Assembly (NCBI GenBank): GCA_014190275.1
Contig: BJGE01000012.1
Coordinates: 1-39,757, forward strand
Source of the DNA: Actinomycetes bacterium
Lineage (GTDB): Bacteria; Actinomycetota; Actinomycetes; S36-B12
Reading direction: 5' to 3'
DNA: 39,757 nucleotides
Shown here: positions 15,015 to 23,749 of the stretch, piece after piece
How positions within the stretch are numbered: position 1 is the first letter of the stretch
Layout: each line of letters begins with the position of its first letter
Notes under the pieces: generated by a model
What the model was told of the DNA's origin: nothing
The model's input: only the letters and a program-made list of their open reading frames with translations
Databases searched by the model: none
Position numbers and translations under genes: made by a program

Positions 15015-16301
15015 TTAGTTGAGGATGGGCTGTTGTGCAGCCCGATACTCGATGAATGCGTGCTTGCCTTTCTGTATTTCCATGACCGCCATCGGCCGGG
15101 TCACGTTCACGTGCAACTCGGGCGAGAAGCTAGTTGGTCCAGCCGTCAGATCAACTTCGCTAAATGCCTCCAACGCAGCGGCAAGGGCGGCTCCATCGGT
15201 GGAACCTGCTTGCTCGGCAGCGAGCTTGAACGCCTCAATGCTTGATGCGCCCGTGACCAAGCCACTGGTTGCTGCATCGCTGCCCGTAAGTTCTTTGTAG
15301 GCAGCGAGCAAGGCAGCGACCTTGGGGTTGGGGTCATCGCCGAAGACGGATGCGTATGTCACGAAGTAGAAGTCCGAAAGATCCGGAACCGCTCCGAGCC
15401 AGAACGCCCCATCCATACCGAAGCCAGAAATTACCGGTGCGCCAACACCGCCGGCACGAAGTGCAGCCGCAGCTTCAGCGCCACCGCCGGGGTAAGAGCA
15501 CAAGGCGACAACGTCTGGCTTTGATTCCTTGATTTCCTTCACCTGTGCGGTGACCGGAGAGGCAAGTGAGCCTTCGGGTGTTTGGCTGAACTCAGGTGCG
15601 GCCACAATCTTGCCGCCCAACTGGGTCCAGCGCTCTTCGAACACCTTGCACTGATTTTGGGTGTATTTGATTGACATGTCCTTGAAGAGGGCAGCGTTGG
15701 GGCCGAATTTCTCAAATGCGTACTCAGCCATGATTGCTGCTTCACCCGGGACGGCGGAGCCAAGGGAGAAGCCCAAGGTCAATCCGGCGTCAGGGCCCAT
15801 GATTGTGTCTCCGACGCAGGGGGCGATTACGAGCACACCGGCATCTTGGGCAACCTGCGAAGCCTTAGCGTTGATGTCATAGTCACAAGTAACTAAGAGC
15901 ATTTTTGCGCCTTGGGAAATCAGGTCGGTAGCAATCTGCGCGCCCTTGTCGGGATTAGTCTCGCCATCGACTGCGACGAGTTCGAGCTGGCAGCCGAGCA
16001 CGCCACCTTCAGCATTCGCCTTTTCGATTGCAATTCGGGCGGTGTCCAAAGCTGGCACATCAAACGGTGACATGAAGCCGGTTTGTGCCATTGCCGAACC
16101 GATGATGATGGGTTCTGTGCACTCAGCCGCTGCTGATGGGGCTGCGGCTGATGGGGCCGCTTCAGCCGGTGCCGCTGCTGATGGGGCCGCTGCCGAAGCG
16201 GCGGGTGCCTCCGAAGAGGTCGAGGTCGAGGCACAGCCAGCGATGACCAGGCTCAGGCTTGCCGCTACCGCCAGAATTCCAGCGGCTTTGGTTCTCTTCA
16301 T
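15015..16301 (-). CDS. LIV-type periplasmic/lipoprotein solute-binding protein
   Basis: The 428-aa lipoprotein has a signal sequence with lipobox VIAGC (Cys23), a disordered Ala/Ser/Pro linker (about residues 27-60) and a Peripla_BP_6-type domain beginning IIIGSAMAQTGFMSPFDVPAL. GGVLGCQLELVAVDGETNPDKGAQIATDL is the family's first-lobe pattern, shown here as its anchor points G-G-(V/I)-x-G and D-x-x-x-x-P. It heads the transporter operon, with GAGGAGA four bases before the ATG at 16301, and is divergent from the LLM monooxygenase. The final codons and stop are duplicated: CATCCTCAACTA occurs twice 16 bases apart (15000-15011 and 15016-15027 on the complement). Ligand identity is unknown. Confidence 0.88.
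   Translation of the reverse strand: MKRTKAAGILAVAASLSLVIAGCASTSTSSEAPAASAAAPSAAAPAEAAPSAAAPSAAAECTEPIIIGSAMAQTGFMSPFDVPALDTARIAIEKANAEGGVLGCQLELVAVDGETNPDKGAQIATDLISQGAKMLLVTCDYDINAKASQVAQDAGVLVIAPCVGDTIMGPDAGLTLGFSLGSAVPGEAAIMAEYAFEKFGPNAALFKDMSIKYTQNQCKVFEERWTQLGGKIVAAPEFSQTPEGSLASPVTAQVKEIKESKPDVVALCSYPGGGAEAAAALRAGGVGAPVISGFGMDGAFWLGAVPDLSDFYFVTYASVFGDDPNPKVAALLAAYKELTGSDAATSGLVTGASSIEAFKLAAEQAGSTDGAALAAALEAFSEVDLTAGPTSFSPELHVNVTRPMAVMEIQKGKHAFIEYRAAQQPILN
16126..16210. repeat. Low-complexity repeat encoding an Ala/Ser/Pro linker
   Basis: GCTGATGGGG recurs three times within a GC-rich stretch that encodes the PSAAAP-type linker just after the lipid-anchored Cys of the solute-binding protein. 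It is a coding microsatellite likely to vary in length between strains and to act as a flexible tether. Confidence 0.7.
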
Positions 16302-16575
16302 GTGTTCTCCTCACAATGGGCGAATTAACTGTCAGGTGCTAACAAGCAGGTAGCCAACTATGCCGGTATTCTGCCGTACGTAAATAAACCGCTATAAAAT
16401 GTGTTCATAGTGTTACCTAATCCCTGTGATTTTGTGGTGATATGCAAAAAATTGTCGAAAATAGGTCAGCTGGGGGCAAACCGGATCAATCGCAGCGCTA
16501 TTTGGATAGACCGGCGGGTGCCTGAGGTCCAATCTGGAACTAGGTCCAGCGCGCAAATCAGATGGGGAGATCGCC
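16302..16575. promoter_or_regulatory. Divergent control region, LIV operon versus LLM monooxygenase
   Basis: These 274 bases contain no plausible gene. They hold promoters for both directions. TATAAA at about 16393-16398 is a -10 candidate for the plus strand, and an AT-rich segment with TTTACG-N16-CATAGT is a -35/-10 candidate for the minus strand. The AraC-type regulator encoded at 17776 is the natural candidate to bind here. I could not define a direct-repeat operator with confidence. Confidence 0.5.
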
Positions 16576-17676
16576 ATGATGAAGCCACTGCTTGACGGTA
16601 AAGATTTCAAATTAGGCCTCTTCTCGGCCAACTGTTCCGGGGGTATGGCCGTCTCCAAGGCTCCTGATCGCTGGAGCGCGAGTTGGGATGACAATCTGCG
16701 GTTAGCAAAGATTGCGGACGAAGTCGGGATCGACTTCCTATTACCGATCGCCCGCTGGATCGGCTACGGCGGTGAGACTAACTTCCACGGCTCGGTTTTG
16801 GACCCAACGGTTTGGGCGGCGAGCATTCTTGCCAACACCAATCGGATCTCAGTATTTGCGACAATCCACACGGCTTATACCCACCCGATAGTGGCTGCAA
16901 AGCAAATGGCGACGGTGGATCAGGTCGGGAAAGGTCGTGCAGGTCTAAATGTCGTGGCGGGATGGAATAAGCCCGAATACGACACTTTTGGCATTGACCT
17001 GCCCCAAGATCATGATGACCGGTATGCCTACGCGCAAGAGTGGTTCGACATAGTTAAGAAGATCTGGACCACCGAGGGCATCTTCGATTGGGATGGCAAG
17101 TTCTTTCAATTGGAACATGTGGAGAGCCTGCCTAAGCCCTTTGACGGGATGATTCCGGTACTAAATGCCGGATCGTCCAAGCAGGGTCGAGAGTTTGCTG
17201 CCCGCAACGCCAATTTTGTCTTCACAATTGTTGGTGGGCCTGATGATGGCATTGAGGTGGTAAAAACTGTGACCAAGCAGGCGAACGATGAGTACCACCG
17301 GGATGCGGGCGTATTCACCCTGGGGTACTGCGTCGTTCGCCCCACCGAAAAAGAGGCGAAGGATTTCTTGCACTACTACGCTGAAGAGAATGCGGACTGG
17401 GGCGCGGTAGACAACCTAATGACCCTCCAAGGCATGCATGCCCAATCATTCACCCCAGAAATGTTGTCGATGTTCCGGGAGCGATTTGCGGGGGGCCATG
17501 GGTCGTGCCCGATCATTGGATCGCCTGACCAGGTGGCTGATGAAATCGAGAGGTTTGCTAATTCCGGATTTGGTGGGATGACCCTTTCCTTCTTCGATTA
17601 CGCGGTGGAACTGCCATATTTTGCGCAAGAAGTATTACCGCGCCTTCAAGCCAAGGGAGTGCGTCTTCCGCGATAA
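16576..17676 (+). CDS. LLM-class flavin-dependent monooxygenase (RutA/SfnG-like)
   Basis: The 366-aa protein is a luciferase-like TIM-barrel flavoenzyme. Indicators are FSANCSGGMAVSKAPDRW near the start, AKIADEVGIDFLLPIARWIGYGG, the HTAYTHPIVAAKQMATVDQVGKGRAGLNVVAGWN region (read here as its key elements H-P-x-x-A-K and G-R-x-x-L-N-V-V-x-G-W) and the C-terminal IIGSPDQVADEIERF. These fit the RutA (pyrimidine monooxygenase), SfnG (dimethylsulfone monooxygenase) and DszA subgroup, which uses FMNH2 from a separate reductase. GGGGAG lies six bases before the first ATG. No flavin reductase gene is nearby. It probably oxygenates the compound imported by the adjacent transporter. Confidence 0.85.
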   Translation: MMKPLLDGKDFKLGLFSANCSGGMAVSKAPDRWSASWDDNLRLAKIADEVGIDFLLPIARWIGYGGETNFHGSVLDPTVWAASILANTNRISVFATIHTAYTHPIVAAKQMATVDQVGKGRAGLNVVAGWNKPEYDTFGIDLPQDHDDRYAYAQEWFDIVKKIWTTEGIFDWDGKFFQLEHVESLPKPFDGMIPVLNAGSSKQGREFAARNANFVFTIVGGPDDGIEVVKTVTKQANDEYHRDAGVFTLGYCVVRPTEKEAKDFLHYYAEENADWGAVDNLMTLQGMHAQSFTPEMLSMFRERFAGGHGSCPIIGSPDQVADEIERFANSGFGGMTLSFFDYAVELPYFAQEVLPRLQAKGVRLPR

Positions 17677-17775
17677 GTCGTTCTAGGGCAAAACCCCCAA
17701 TTGGAAGACCTCCCTATCGGGCAGCGCATAGAGTGTTGGGTCAACTCTTAGCCTGCTGCAAGGGGGTCGTCCGCG

Positions 17776-18756
17776 GTGCTTAGTAGTGAAGAAAGGCCAA
17801 CCGCTAACCCACCAAGTCCGGTTTTTACACTGACGAGTATCCACGCTCATGTCCTACGTGATGAAGTTGCCGAACGAACAACCCCGCACGAGGTTTTTAC
17901 CAAAGAAGCTTCACTCAAAGGCAAGGTCGGCATGATCACCATGCCATCGTCACGATTCGTTTTCGTCAGATACGGTGGGAATGTAATAGTCGAGGCGCCG
18001 CCAACGGGAGATAGAGTCGTCGCCACTATTCCCTTAGGGCCAATGGGCGTTAGCAACGACTATCACGTAAAACCGACTGATCTAACCTCCGGATTCTTGC
18101 TTTCATCCAGCAATGTCACGGTGATGCATCCTGATCCTTGGGCTGGGGCGCTTGTCATCGCGAGTGATCCAGAGAATCTGCAAAGGCAGCGCAAAAAGGT
18201 CGGGGGTGATTCGGTCAAATCAACTATTGGGTTCGGGGAAGTATCGCAAGGCGGTACGCGGTGGCTCACGCATACTTGTCGAAGTTTGTGGAATTTTGCC
18301 TCAACAATGCCGCCCGAGACCCCTATTCAGGTCGTCAGCAAATTCTTGGAAGTCATGCAAGACAACCTTCTTAATGCCTTGATTTTGGCTACCGAAGAGT
18401 CGCCCGCGACGCACAGTGTTGAGTCAAGTAGAGCCCGAATGATCATTGAGTGGATCGAGGCACATCACGGTGAGGCACTGACGGTAGCCGATCTAGCTGC
18501 GGCGGTGGGATTAAGTGTTCGTCAACTTCAGGTATCAGTCCAACGGCATTTCTCAATGAGTCCCGTTGAGCTACTTCGCGACATCAGGCTGACGAAACTT
18601 CACTCACTCTTGCGTTCGGCGGATAAAGAGCAGTACACCGTTGCTGCCCTGACCTACAATGTTGGCTTCACGCATCTGAGTAGGACCGCTCAGTTTTATC
18701 GAGCCAAATACGGTGAATGCCCCGCGCAAACACTGAAGCGAAGCATGCATGGGTAG
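17776..18756 (+). CDS. AraC-family transcriptional regulator
   Basis: The 326-aa regulator has an N-terminal ligand-sensing half (about residues 1-210, AraC_binding_2-like, with RFVFVRYGGNVIVEAPP) and a C-terminal double helix-turn-helix: LTVADLAAAVGLSVRQLQVSVQRHF (first HTH) and VAALTYNVGFTHLSRTAQFYRAKYGECPAQTLK (second HTH, with the conserved GF..LSRF..YR...G..P pattern). The start is a GTG at 17776 with GGGGG about ten bases upstream. It lies 99 bases after the monooxygenase gene on the same strand and probably activates that gene and the divergent transporter operon in response to the substrate. Confidence 0.88.
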   Translation: MLSSEERPTANPPSPVFTLTSIHAHVLRDEVAERTTPHEVFTKEASLKGKVGMITMPSSRFVFVRYGGNVIVEAPPTGDRVVATIPLGPMGVSNDYHVKPTDLTSGFLLSSSNVTVMHPDPWAGALVIASDPENLQRQRKKVGGDSVKSTIGFGEVSQGGTRWLTHTCRSLWNFASTMPPETPIQVVSKFLEVMQDNLLNALILATEESPATHSVESSRARMIIEWIEAHHGEALTVADLAAAVGLSVRQLQVSVQRHFSMSPVELLRDIRLTKLHSLLRSADKEQYTVAALTYNVGFTHLSRTAQFYRAKYGECPAQTLKRSMHG

Positions 18757-18791
18757 AGCCAACAGTCACCGACCTGCCGGCGAGCACCACG

Positions 18792-18980
18792 ATGGCCATC
18801 AAGGAGGCCACCCGGGCAGTTCAGACGTCAGTAATTGCTTTCGCGATGATCACTCTTGGCGTAATTGCACGCACTGGCGCGATTATCGCCTTGATCGTCA
18901 TCGGCCGGCGACGTGTCGTGCGAAACTTTGAGGGCGACGAAGTTACGAAAAGCTCATGCGAACCAACCCGATCACGGTAA
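18792..18980 (+). CDS. Doubtful small membrane ORF in the AraC-to-paralogue gap
   Basis: The 290-base gap after the AraC gene contains a 62-codon frame with one long hydrophobic stretch (SVIAFAMITLGVIARTGAII onward) followed by basic residues (GRRRVVRNFEG), like a membrane-protein end. There is no convincing ribosome-binding site. It may be a real small membrane protein or the tail of a decayed transporter. The rest of 18757-19047 shows nothing recognisable except AGAAGGAG at 19034-19041, the ribosome-binding site of the broken hydrolase gene that follows. Confidence 0.25.
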   Translation: MAIKEATRAVQTSVIAFAMITLGVIARTGAIIALIVIGRRRVVRNFEGDEVTKSSCEPTRSR

Positions 18981-19047
18981 TGATGACGAGCCGGGCTAAG
19001 TATTCGGGACTAGGGATGTGGGGCCGAAAGGCTAGAAGGAGTGGGAT

Positions 19048-19119
19048 TTGATCCGCGATTACCTCACGATGCGCGATGGGGTGTTGATATTTTCCTCTCC
19101 AAATGTTGCTGGAGGTTGA
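19048..19119 (+). pseudogene. 5' remnant of a CocE/NonD hydrolase gene
   Basis: A TTG start with AGAAGGAG upstream opens a frame reading IRDYLTMRDGVL for its first 13 codons, which closely matches the first codons of the intact CocE-type gene at 21892 (IRDYVTVRDGVC). Homology stops at about 19086, where sequence shared with the leader of the 36631 gene begins, and the frame ends at TGA 19117-19119. The remnant differs from the intact gene at several bases, including synonymous ones, so it derives from a different CocE paralogue or is old. It marks a recombination or insertion junction. Confidence 0.6.
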
Positions 19120-19275
19120 TACTCTTTGCGGCATGCAACTGCGACTGGTGGCTCTTGCCCTAGGGCTGGCCTTGACAATCCCAATGGCTCCGGCCGCTAT
19201 GGCCGGGTCTGGTGCAGATGCCCCCCGCGCGCAGGTCCACGTGCAACCGCGTGCGGCGGTTGCCGGTGCGGGCAC
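19076..19275 (+). repeat. Direct repeat, left copy (leader plus signal-peptide coding)
   Basis: About 190-200 bases here are nearly identical to 36604-36803, with roughly seven differences. They cover the untranslated leader, signal peptide and linker codons of the two large paralogues, including synonymous positions. Identity drops sharply beyond 19275, although the proteins remain similar. The leader contains GGAGG 17 bases, and TACTCT seven bases, before the internal ATG at 19133. Confidence 0.85.
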
Positions 19276-21847
19276 ACCAGCTGAGATCTTGGCGACGATT
19301 CCCGCGGTTTCACCACTACGTGTCGGCTTCAAGCCGGGGCTGTTTCCGTCCTTGACCTCCAAGACCAAGGACAAGCGCGGGTGCACCCTGCGCAACCAGA
19401 TGCTGATCAAACTTGCCACGAAGAAGCCGCGGGTCGGGGCTGGGTGCAAACTCAGCGGCGGCACATGGTCACTTGATTTCGGGGCGAGTACCACCAATCA
19501 AGCGGCTAAGGTCAAACTCGGGAAGCTACTGCCCGACCTTTATGTGTACGGGCAGGGCGCCTACCTTTGGACGCCGGCTCAGCGCGCGGCATACACGACC
19601 TCGGTGGTCACCGTCGGAACAAGCAAGAAGGCGAGATCGAAGCCCGCAACAATTGGTTCACTACGGCGCTACGATCGGATCTCAAACGTTCAATCCATGT
19701 CGCTCCTCGGCTGGATCGCGAATATCAACATCAGTCGGATCATCTCAAACCCCGAACTGAACGCCGTCGAACTTGACGCCCTGAAGCGGAAGTACCCGAC
19801 ATTCTTCGATTCGTGGACGGTTGCCACCTTATTGAATGCCAAATCGTGGGGGCTGAGTTTGTCGCCAGCGGTATTCGCTAACTTTCAAGTTACGATTTCG
19901 TCCTGCGTGAGCGAGCCATCACCGGTACAGGCAATCTGTTCGAATAGCTACTCCGTCCCGAATCAAGCAGCCCAGTATGACGTGGTCGCGGTTCCGCAAA
20001 TTGCATCTGAAGTTGCAGTGGCCAGCCCAACGATCCTAACTTCATACAGCGCGCCAACTAGTCCGGCCGTGGGTCGCGATTTATTCGGTATCCACGCACC
20101 AGCCGATTGGTTCAGCGATGTTGCCAGCGGCACCGAAGGGCCAACCGATCCGGCCACTATCCCGAGTGTGCCCGTTGGCTATGTGCGCTTGTGGGATACC
20201 GAAACCAAGTGGCGAGATCTTGAGCCCACTAAGGGCACTTTCGTCTGGCGCAAACTTCAAAAGCAGATCGAGACGGCGCAGGTATTGAACGCCAAAGTGA
20301 TGATGGTGCTTGGCGGTACCCCGGCCTGGGCCGGCAGCGGGGGTGTCACCGACAACCCGACGAACATCGCTGACTGGCGTAGCTACGTGCGCGAAGTCTC
20401 GTGCAGGTACGGGCCTTCGATCACCGCTTATGAAGTATGGAACGAGGCGAATCTACCCACGTTCTATGGCGGTACCCCGGCACAGATGGCCGATCTCACC
20501 CTTGCCGCATTCGAGGAGATACGTAAGTGCAATCCGAGTGCACTCGTGGTAGCAGCCAACACCACCTCGCGGGCGACCGGGTCCTTCGGGACTTTCTTCC
20601 CGGAGTATCTCGCTGAATTAAAGAAGCGAAATTGGCCAGCCGATGCCTATTCAGTGCACTCGTACCCGACCGCCTCGGGTGGGGCTGATGATCGCATCAA
20701 GGGTATTGGTCAGTTCCGCACGATGCTGGCACTGGCGGGAGCACCATTTACCACGGTCTTTGACTCAGAAGTGAACTACGGTCTGGCTGGCCTCGGTGAA
20801 GGCAAGGTCGATCTTTGGGGTGACAAGTCAATGGCCCTCATTTCGCGAACCTACATTGATTCGGTGCGATATGGCTTTGGGTCAACGTTCTGGTACGCAT
20901 GGACCAAGAGGGCCGACGGCGTATTCGGCATTCAGCTAACCCCGAGCGCCGTTGAGGAACAGCAGGCTTGGCGTGCCACCTACGATTGGCTCATCGGTGC
21001 GCAACTGCAGAAATGCGCTTCACCGCAAACCGATCTAGTTGTGTGCCAGTTCTCAAGGGGTGCCGACAACTTCTCCCTGGTTTGGTACGGCGACATCAGC
21101 AGCCCCAAAGCTTTGACCTCAGGATCCGGATACTTCGGCGCATTAGGTTCGATCTGCCAAACCTTGAGGGGTGCTGACTGCGCCGGCATCCTGTCGGGGA
21201 CTGCACCACTTAGCTACAGTCCGGTTCGCATATCTGGCCCACCGACTGCAGCGGCGAGTGTGCCCGCGAAAATAACGATTACACCCAACGTTTTGATCTT
21301 GGGTGCTGATGCAACTAGCCCACTGACAATCACCGTGCTCGATGCCAACGATAAGCCGATCTTCGATCAAGAAGTTCGGGTCTCGGCGACCGGCACCGCG
21401 CGCTTCGTCGGTGGCAATACCATCACGAATGGCCGTACCAACTCGGCCGGCCAATTGGTCGTCAACGTAACCGTGGTTGGTGTCGGCGGCGGTGCCATCG
21501 TCGCAATTCCAGATACTGGACAAGCGGGCTTAAAGGCTACGGCGATGGTAAGCAGTGCGGGTGTCGCCCAACGCACTATCGCAATCGAGGGTGAGCGAGT
21601 AGGGGAAGAGCTGCTAGTTAAGGGCTCCACTGTCGGATTTACCCAAGGTCCCACTGTCAAGGCGTGGGTGAGGTTCCCGGGGCAAACCGAGTACTTCGAG
21701 AGCTCCGTGTTAGTCATTGTTGAGCCCTCGGGCAATTTCACCTGGCGCCGAAAGACTCAAAAAAAGATGTATATCTACTTCAGGTCCGTGGATGGGACGG
21801 TTTCGTCAAACAAAATTATCTTTCAGGCAATTGAGTATGATCGTTGA
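19103..21847 (+). CDS. Secreted multidomain protein: degenerate HNH-like domain, GH-A glycosidase, Ig-like domain
   Basis: The 914-aa protein has a signal peptide (residues 11-34; the ATG at 19133 is an equally good start). Residues 91-268 resemble actinobacterial DUF1524 HNH-nuclease domains: RGCTLRNQMLI, AGC, W-(S)-LDFG, then VKLGKLLP...LWTPAQRAAY, and WGLS...C at the end. However, the catalytic D-x-D-H position reads KLGK (Lys141 where His is expected). Residues 325-640 look like a clan GH-A (GH5/GH39-like) barrel with candidate acid/base Glu448 (YEVWNEAN) and nucleophile Glu556 (VFDSEVNYG). Residues 720-817 are a Big_1-like Ig domain. The tail (825-914) is a beta-rich module ending NFTWRRKTQKKMYIYF. 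It is collinear with the 36631 product up to about residue 817. Substrate and anchoring mode are unknown. Confidence 0.8.
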   Translation: MLLEVDTLCGMQLRLVALALGLALTIPMAPAAMAGSGADAPRAQVHVQPRAAVAGAGTPAEILATIPAVSPLRVGFKPGLFPSLTSKTKDKRGCTLRNQMLIKLATKKPRVGAGCKLSGGTWSLDFGASTTNQAAKVKLGKLLPDLYVYGQGAYLWTPAQRAAYTTSVVTVGTSKKARSKPATIGSLRRYDRISNVQSMSLLGWIANINISRIISNPELNAVELDALKRKYPTFFDSWTVATLLNAKSWGLSLSPAVFANFQVTISSCVSEPSPVQAICSNSYSVPNQAAQYDVVAVPQIASEVAVASPTILTSYSAPTSPAVGRDLFGIHAPADWFSDVASGTEGPTDPATIPSVPVGYVRLWDTETKWRDLEPTKGTFVWRKLQKQIETAQVLNAKVMMVLGGTPAWAGSGGVTDNPTNIADWRSYVREVSCRYGPSITAYEVWNEANLPTFYGGTPAQMADLTLAAFEEIRKCNPSALVVAANTTSRATGSFGTFFPEYLAELKKRNWPADAYSVHSYPTASGGADDRIKGIGQFRTMLALAGAPFTTVFDSEVNYGLAGLGEGKVDLWGDKSMALISRTYIDSVRYGFGSTFWYAWTKRADGVFGIQLTPSAVEEQQAWRATYDWLIGAQLQKCASPQTDLVVCQFSRGADNFSLVWYGDISSPKALTSGSGYFGALGSICQTLRGADCAGILSGTAPLSYSPVRISGPPTAAASVPAKITITPNVLILGADATSPLTITVLDANDKPIFDQEVRVSATGTARFVGGNTITNGRTNSAGQLVVNVTVVGVGGGAIVAIPDTGQAGLKATAMVSSAGVAQRTIAIEGERVGEELLVKGSTVGFTQGPTVKAWVRFPGQTEYFESSVLVIVEPSGNFTWRRKTQKKMYIYFRSVDGTVSSNKIIFQAIEYDR

Positions 21848-21891
21848 AGCCGAGCTGTTTGTGAACTCGCAACGTACTTAGGAGATCGGCC

Positions 21892-23733
21892 TTGATTCGC
21901 GATTACGTCACTGTGCGTGATGGTGTTTGTCTATCGGTCACTCTTTTCTTGCCTGCGAAACAGCCGGCACCTTGTATTCTTGAAGCTCTGCCATATCGCA
22001 AGGACGACATGACTTCAGGCTGGCGACCCGAGTATGAGCGATTCGCCAACGAGTTTGGGTATGCCGTGGCGCGGGTCGACGTAAGGGGCACTGGCAGTAG
22101 CGGCGGATTTGCCACTGATGAATACCCGATCGCGGAGCAAAGCGATCTAGCCGAGGTAATCACTTGGTTGGCCAAGCAGCCTTGGTGCACCGGCAATATC
22201 GGAATGTTCGGCACTTCCTATGGTGGCTTCAATTCCTTCCAGTTGGCTTGCGAACGGCCGGCGCACCTGAAGGCCATCGTGCCTATCTACGCAACCGATG
22301 ATCGATTCACCGACGATGTGCACCAGATGGGCGGTGCGCGCAAGTGGCTAGACATCGTCGACTACTGCCACTACATGGCTCCGATGAATCTGCTGCCACC
22401 GGTGCCCGAGGTCTGGGGTGAGTCATGGCGCGAGGAGTGGGTGCGCCGGATTGAATCAAATGAACCGTGGCTTTTCACCTGGCTCTCGCATCCGAGTGAT
22501 GATTCGTATTGGCGGCACGGTTCGGTGCGCCCCGAATATGAACGCATCGATATTCCGACGATGATCATCGCTGGCTGGGCTGACGGCTACCGCAATACAT
22601 CCTTTCGTACCGTTGCTGCCATCGGTGCACCGACCCGACTGCTGGCTGGCCCGTGGGCGCATGCTGCGCCCACCTCGAGCGCACCGGGCCCCCGCATTGA
22701 TCACATTGTCGAGATGGTGGCTTTCTTCGATGAGCACTTGCGCGGGGGTGCACCTACTTGGCAGTCACCGCACACCTGGTACTGCCGTTTTTCGCACGCC
22801 CCTGATCCGGTTCTCGATACGGTGCCGGGGCAGTGGCGCTCTGATACTTGGCCATCTGCTCGCTCAAGTGAACTCGCAATCGCGTTATCCGACCAGCCAA
22901 CTTATGTGGTCCGCCCGGATATCGGCACCGCCGCGTGGATCTCCGGCGCGGGCCACCTGCCCTATGGCCAGCCCGATGATCAGCGCTTCGATGACGCTGC
23001 GTCACTTACCTGGGATATCCCGATCATCACGCCACTGGAGATCGCCGGTAACGCACACCTGCGCGCCGATGTCACCGCCACCAGCCCGCATCCGATCATT
23101 GCCGTGCGCCTATGCGATGTCGCACCCGACGGCACCTCGACCCTAGTAACCCGCGGCACGCTTTTGATCGGCCCGGTCGGTGACGTGGATGTCGAACTTG
23201 AGGCGACGGCCTGGCAGTGGCAGACCGGTCGTACCCTGCGCGTTAGCGTCGCGGGAGCGGATTGGCCAAATGTGGTGGCGCCGGCTGGCCCCGGGACCCT
23301 AACCCTGCGCGCGGCCACTTTGGTCCTACCTGTCTATGAAGCCGATCCAACTTTGCCGGTTCCGCAATTCGCCCCGGGTAATCCGGTGTCAAGTGAGGAT
23401 AGTGAGGGTGTCACCTGGCGCATCGAGCAAGATGTCGTGAGCCACCGAACGCGGTGCGTGGTGGGCTCCCGATCGGATTACGAAACCCCTTTTGGGTCGG
23501 CGAGTGAGCGTTATGACGGGTGGGTGAGTGTAGATACCCGCACCTTCGAGCAGCGTGCTCATTCCGACGTGGAGTTCACCCTGCGCTTTGCCGAGGTGAC
23601 AGCGACCGTACGATCCGTGATGGACATTGTGACGACTGGGGATACCTACGAAGTAACGATGGTGATCACCGTGCACGATGGAGCCGAGCCAATAGCCGAG
23701 CGCCGGTGGCAGCGGTCCTTTCCGCGGGCTTAG
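21892..23733 (+). CDS. CocE/NonD family hydrolase (peptidase S15-like)
   Basis: The 613-aa cytoplasmic enzyme starts at a TTG with AGGAGA seven bases upstream. It has the S15 catalytic domain: MIRDYVTVRDGV at the start, VRGTGSSGGF, the nucleophile motif GMFGTSYGGF (Ser109), a tryptophan-rich lid, and the C-terminal jelly-roll domain (from about residue 330) seen in cocaine esterase and X-Pro dipeptidyl-peptidases. It lacks a signal peptide, so it acts inside the cell. It starts the plus-strand module leading to the Rieske oxygenase after 16 bases. Family members cleave acyl esters, amides or X-Pro bonds. Here it may release an N-methylated compound from a conjugate, which is an inference from context. 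Confidence 0.88.
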   Translation: MIRDYVTVRDGVCLSVTLFLPAKQPAPCILEALPYRKDDMTSGWRPEYERFANEFGYAVARVDVRGTGSSGGFATDEYPIAEQSDLAEVITWLAKQPWCTGNIGMFGTSYGGFNSFQLACERPAHLKAIVPIYATDDRFTDDVHQMGGARKWLDIVDYCHYMAPMNLLPPVPEVWGESWREEWVRRIESNEPWLFTWLSHPSDDSYWRHGSVRPEYERIDIPTMIIAGWADGYRNTSFRTVAAIGAPTRLLAGPWAHAAPTSSAPGPRIDHIVEMVAFFDEHLRGGAPTWQSPHTWYCRFSHAPDPVLDTVPGQWRSDTWPSARSSELAIALSDQPTYVVRPDIGTAAWISGAGHLPYGQPDDQRFDDAASLTWDIPIITPLEIAGNAHLRADVTATSPHPIIAVRLCDVAPDGTSTLVTRGTLLIGPVGDVDVELEATAWQWQTGRTLRVSVAGADWPNVVAPAGPGTLTLRAATLVLPVYEADPTLPVPQFAPGNPVSSEDSEGVTWRIEQDVVSHRTRCVVGSRSDYETPFGSASERYDGWVSVDTRTFEQRAHSDVEFTLRFAEVTATVRSVMDIVTTGDTYEVTMVITVHDGAEPIAERRWQRSFPRA

Positions 23734-23749
23734 CGGGCATACTTGGCCC

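Noticed and set aside
16126-16210. CRISPR-like short repeats
   Set aside because: The repeats are in frame within the Ala/Ser/Pro linker of a lipoprotein and have no unique spacers.
18943-19497. Minus-strand open frame similar to another at 36567-37025
   Set aside because: Their mutual similarity only reflects the reverse complement of the two paralogous genes; there is no ribosome-binding site or sensible protein composition.
19376-19906. Active secreted HNH nuclease
   Set aside because: The expected Asp and His at the catalytic motif are Gly140 and Lys141 in both paralogues, so nuclease activity is unlikely.
19048-21891. Insertion sequence or transposon carrying the left surface-protein gene
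   Set aside because: No transposase, terminal inverted repeats or target duplication were visible; recombination between repeats explains the junction better.
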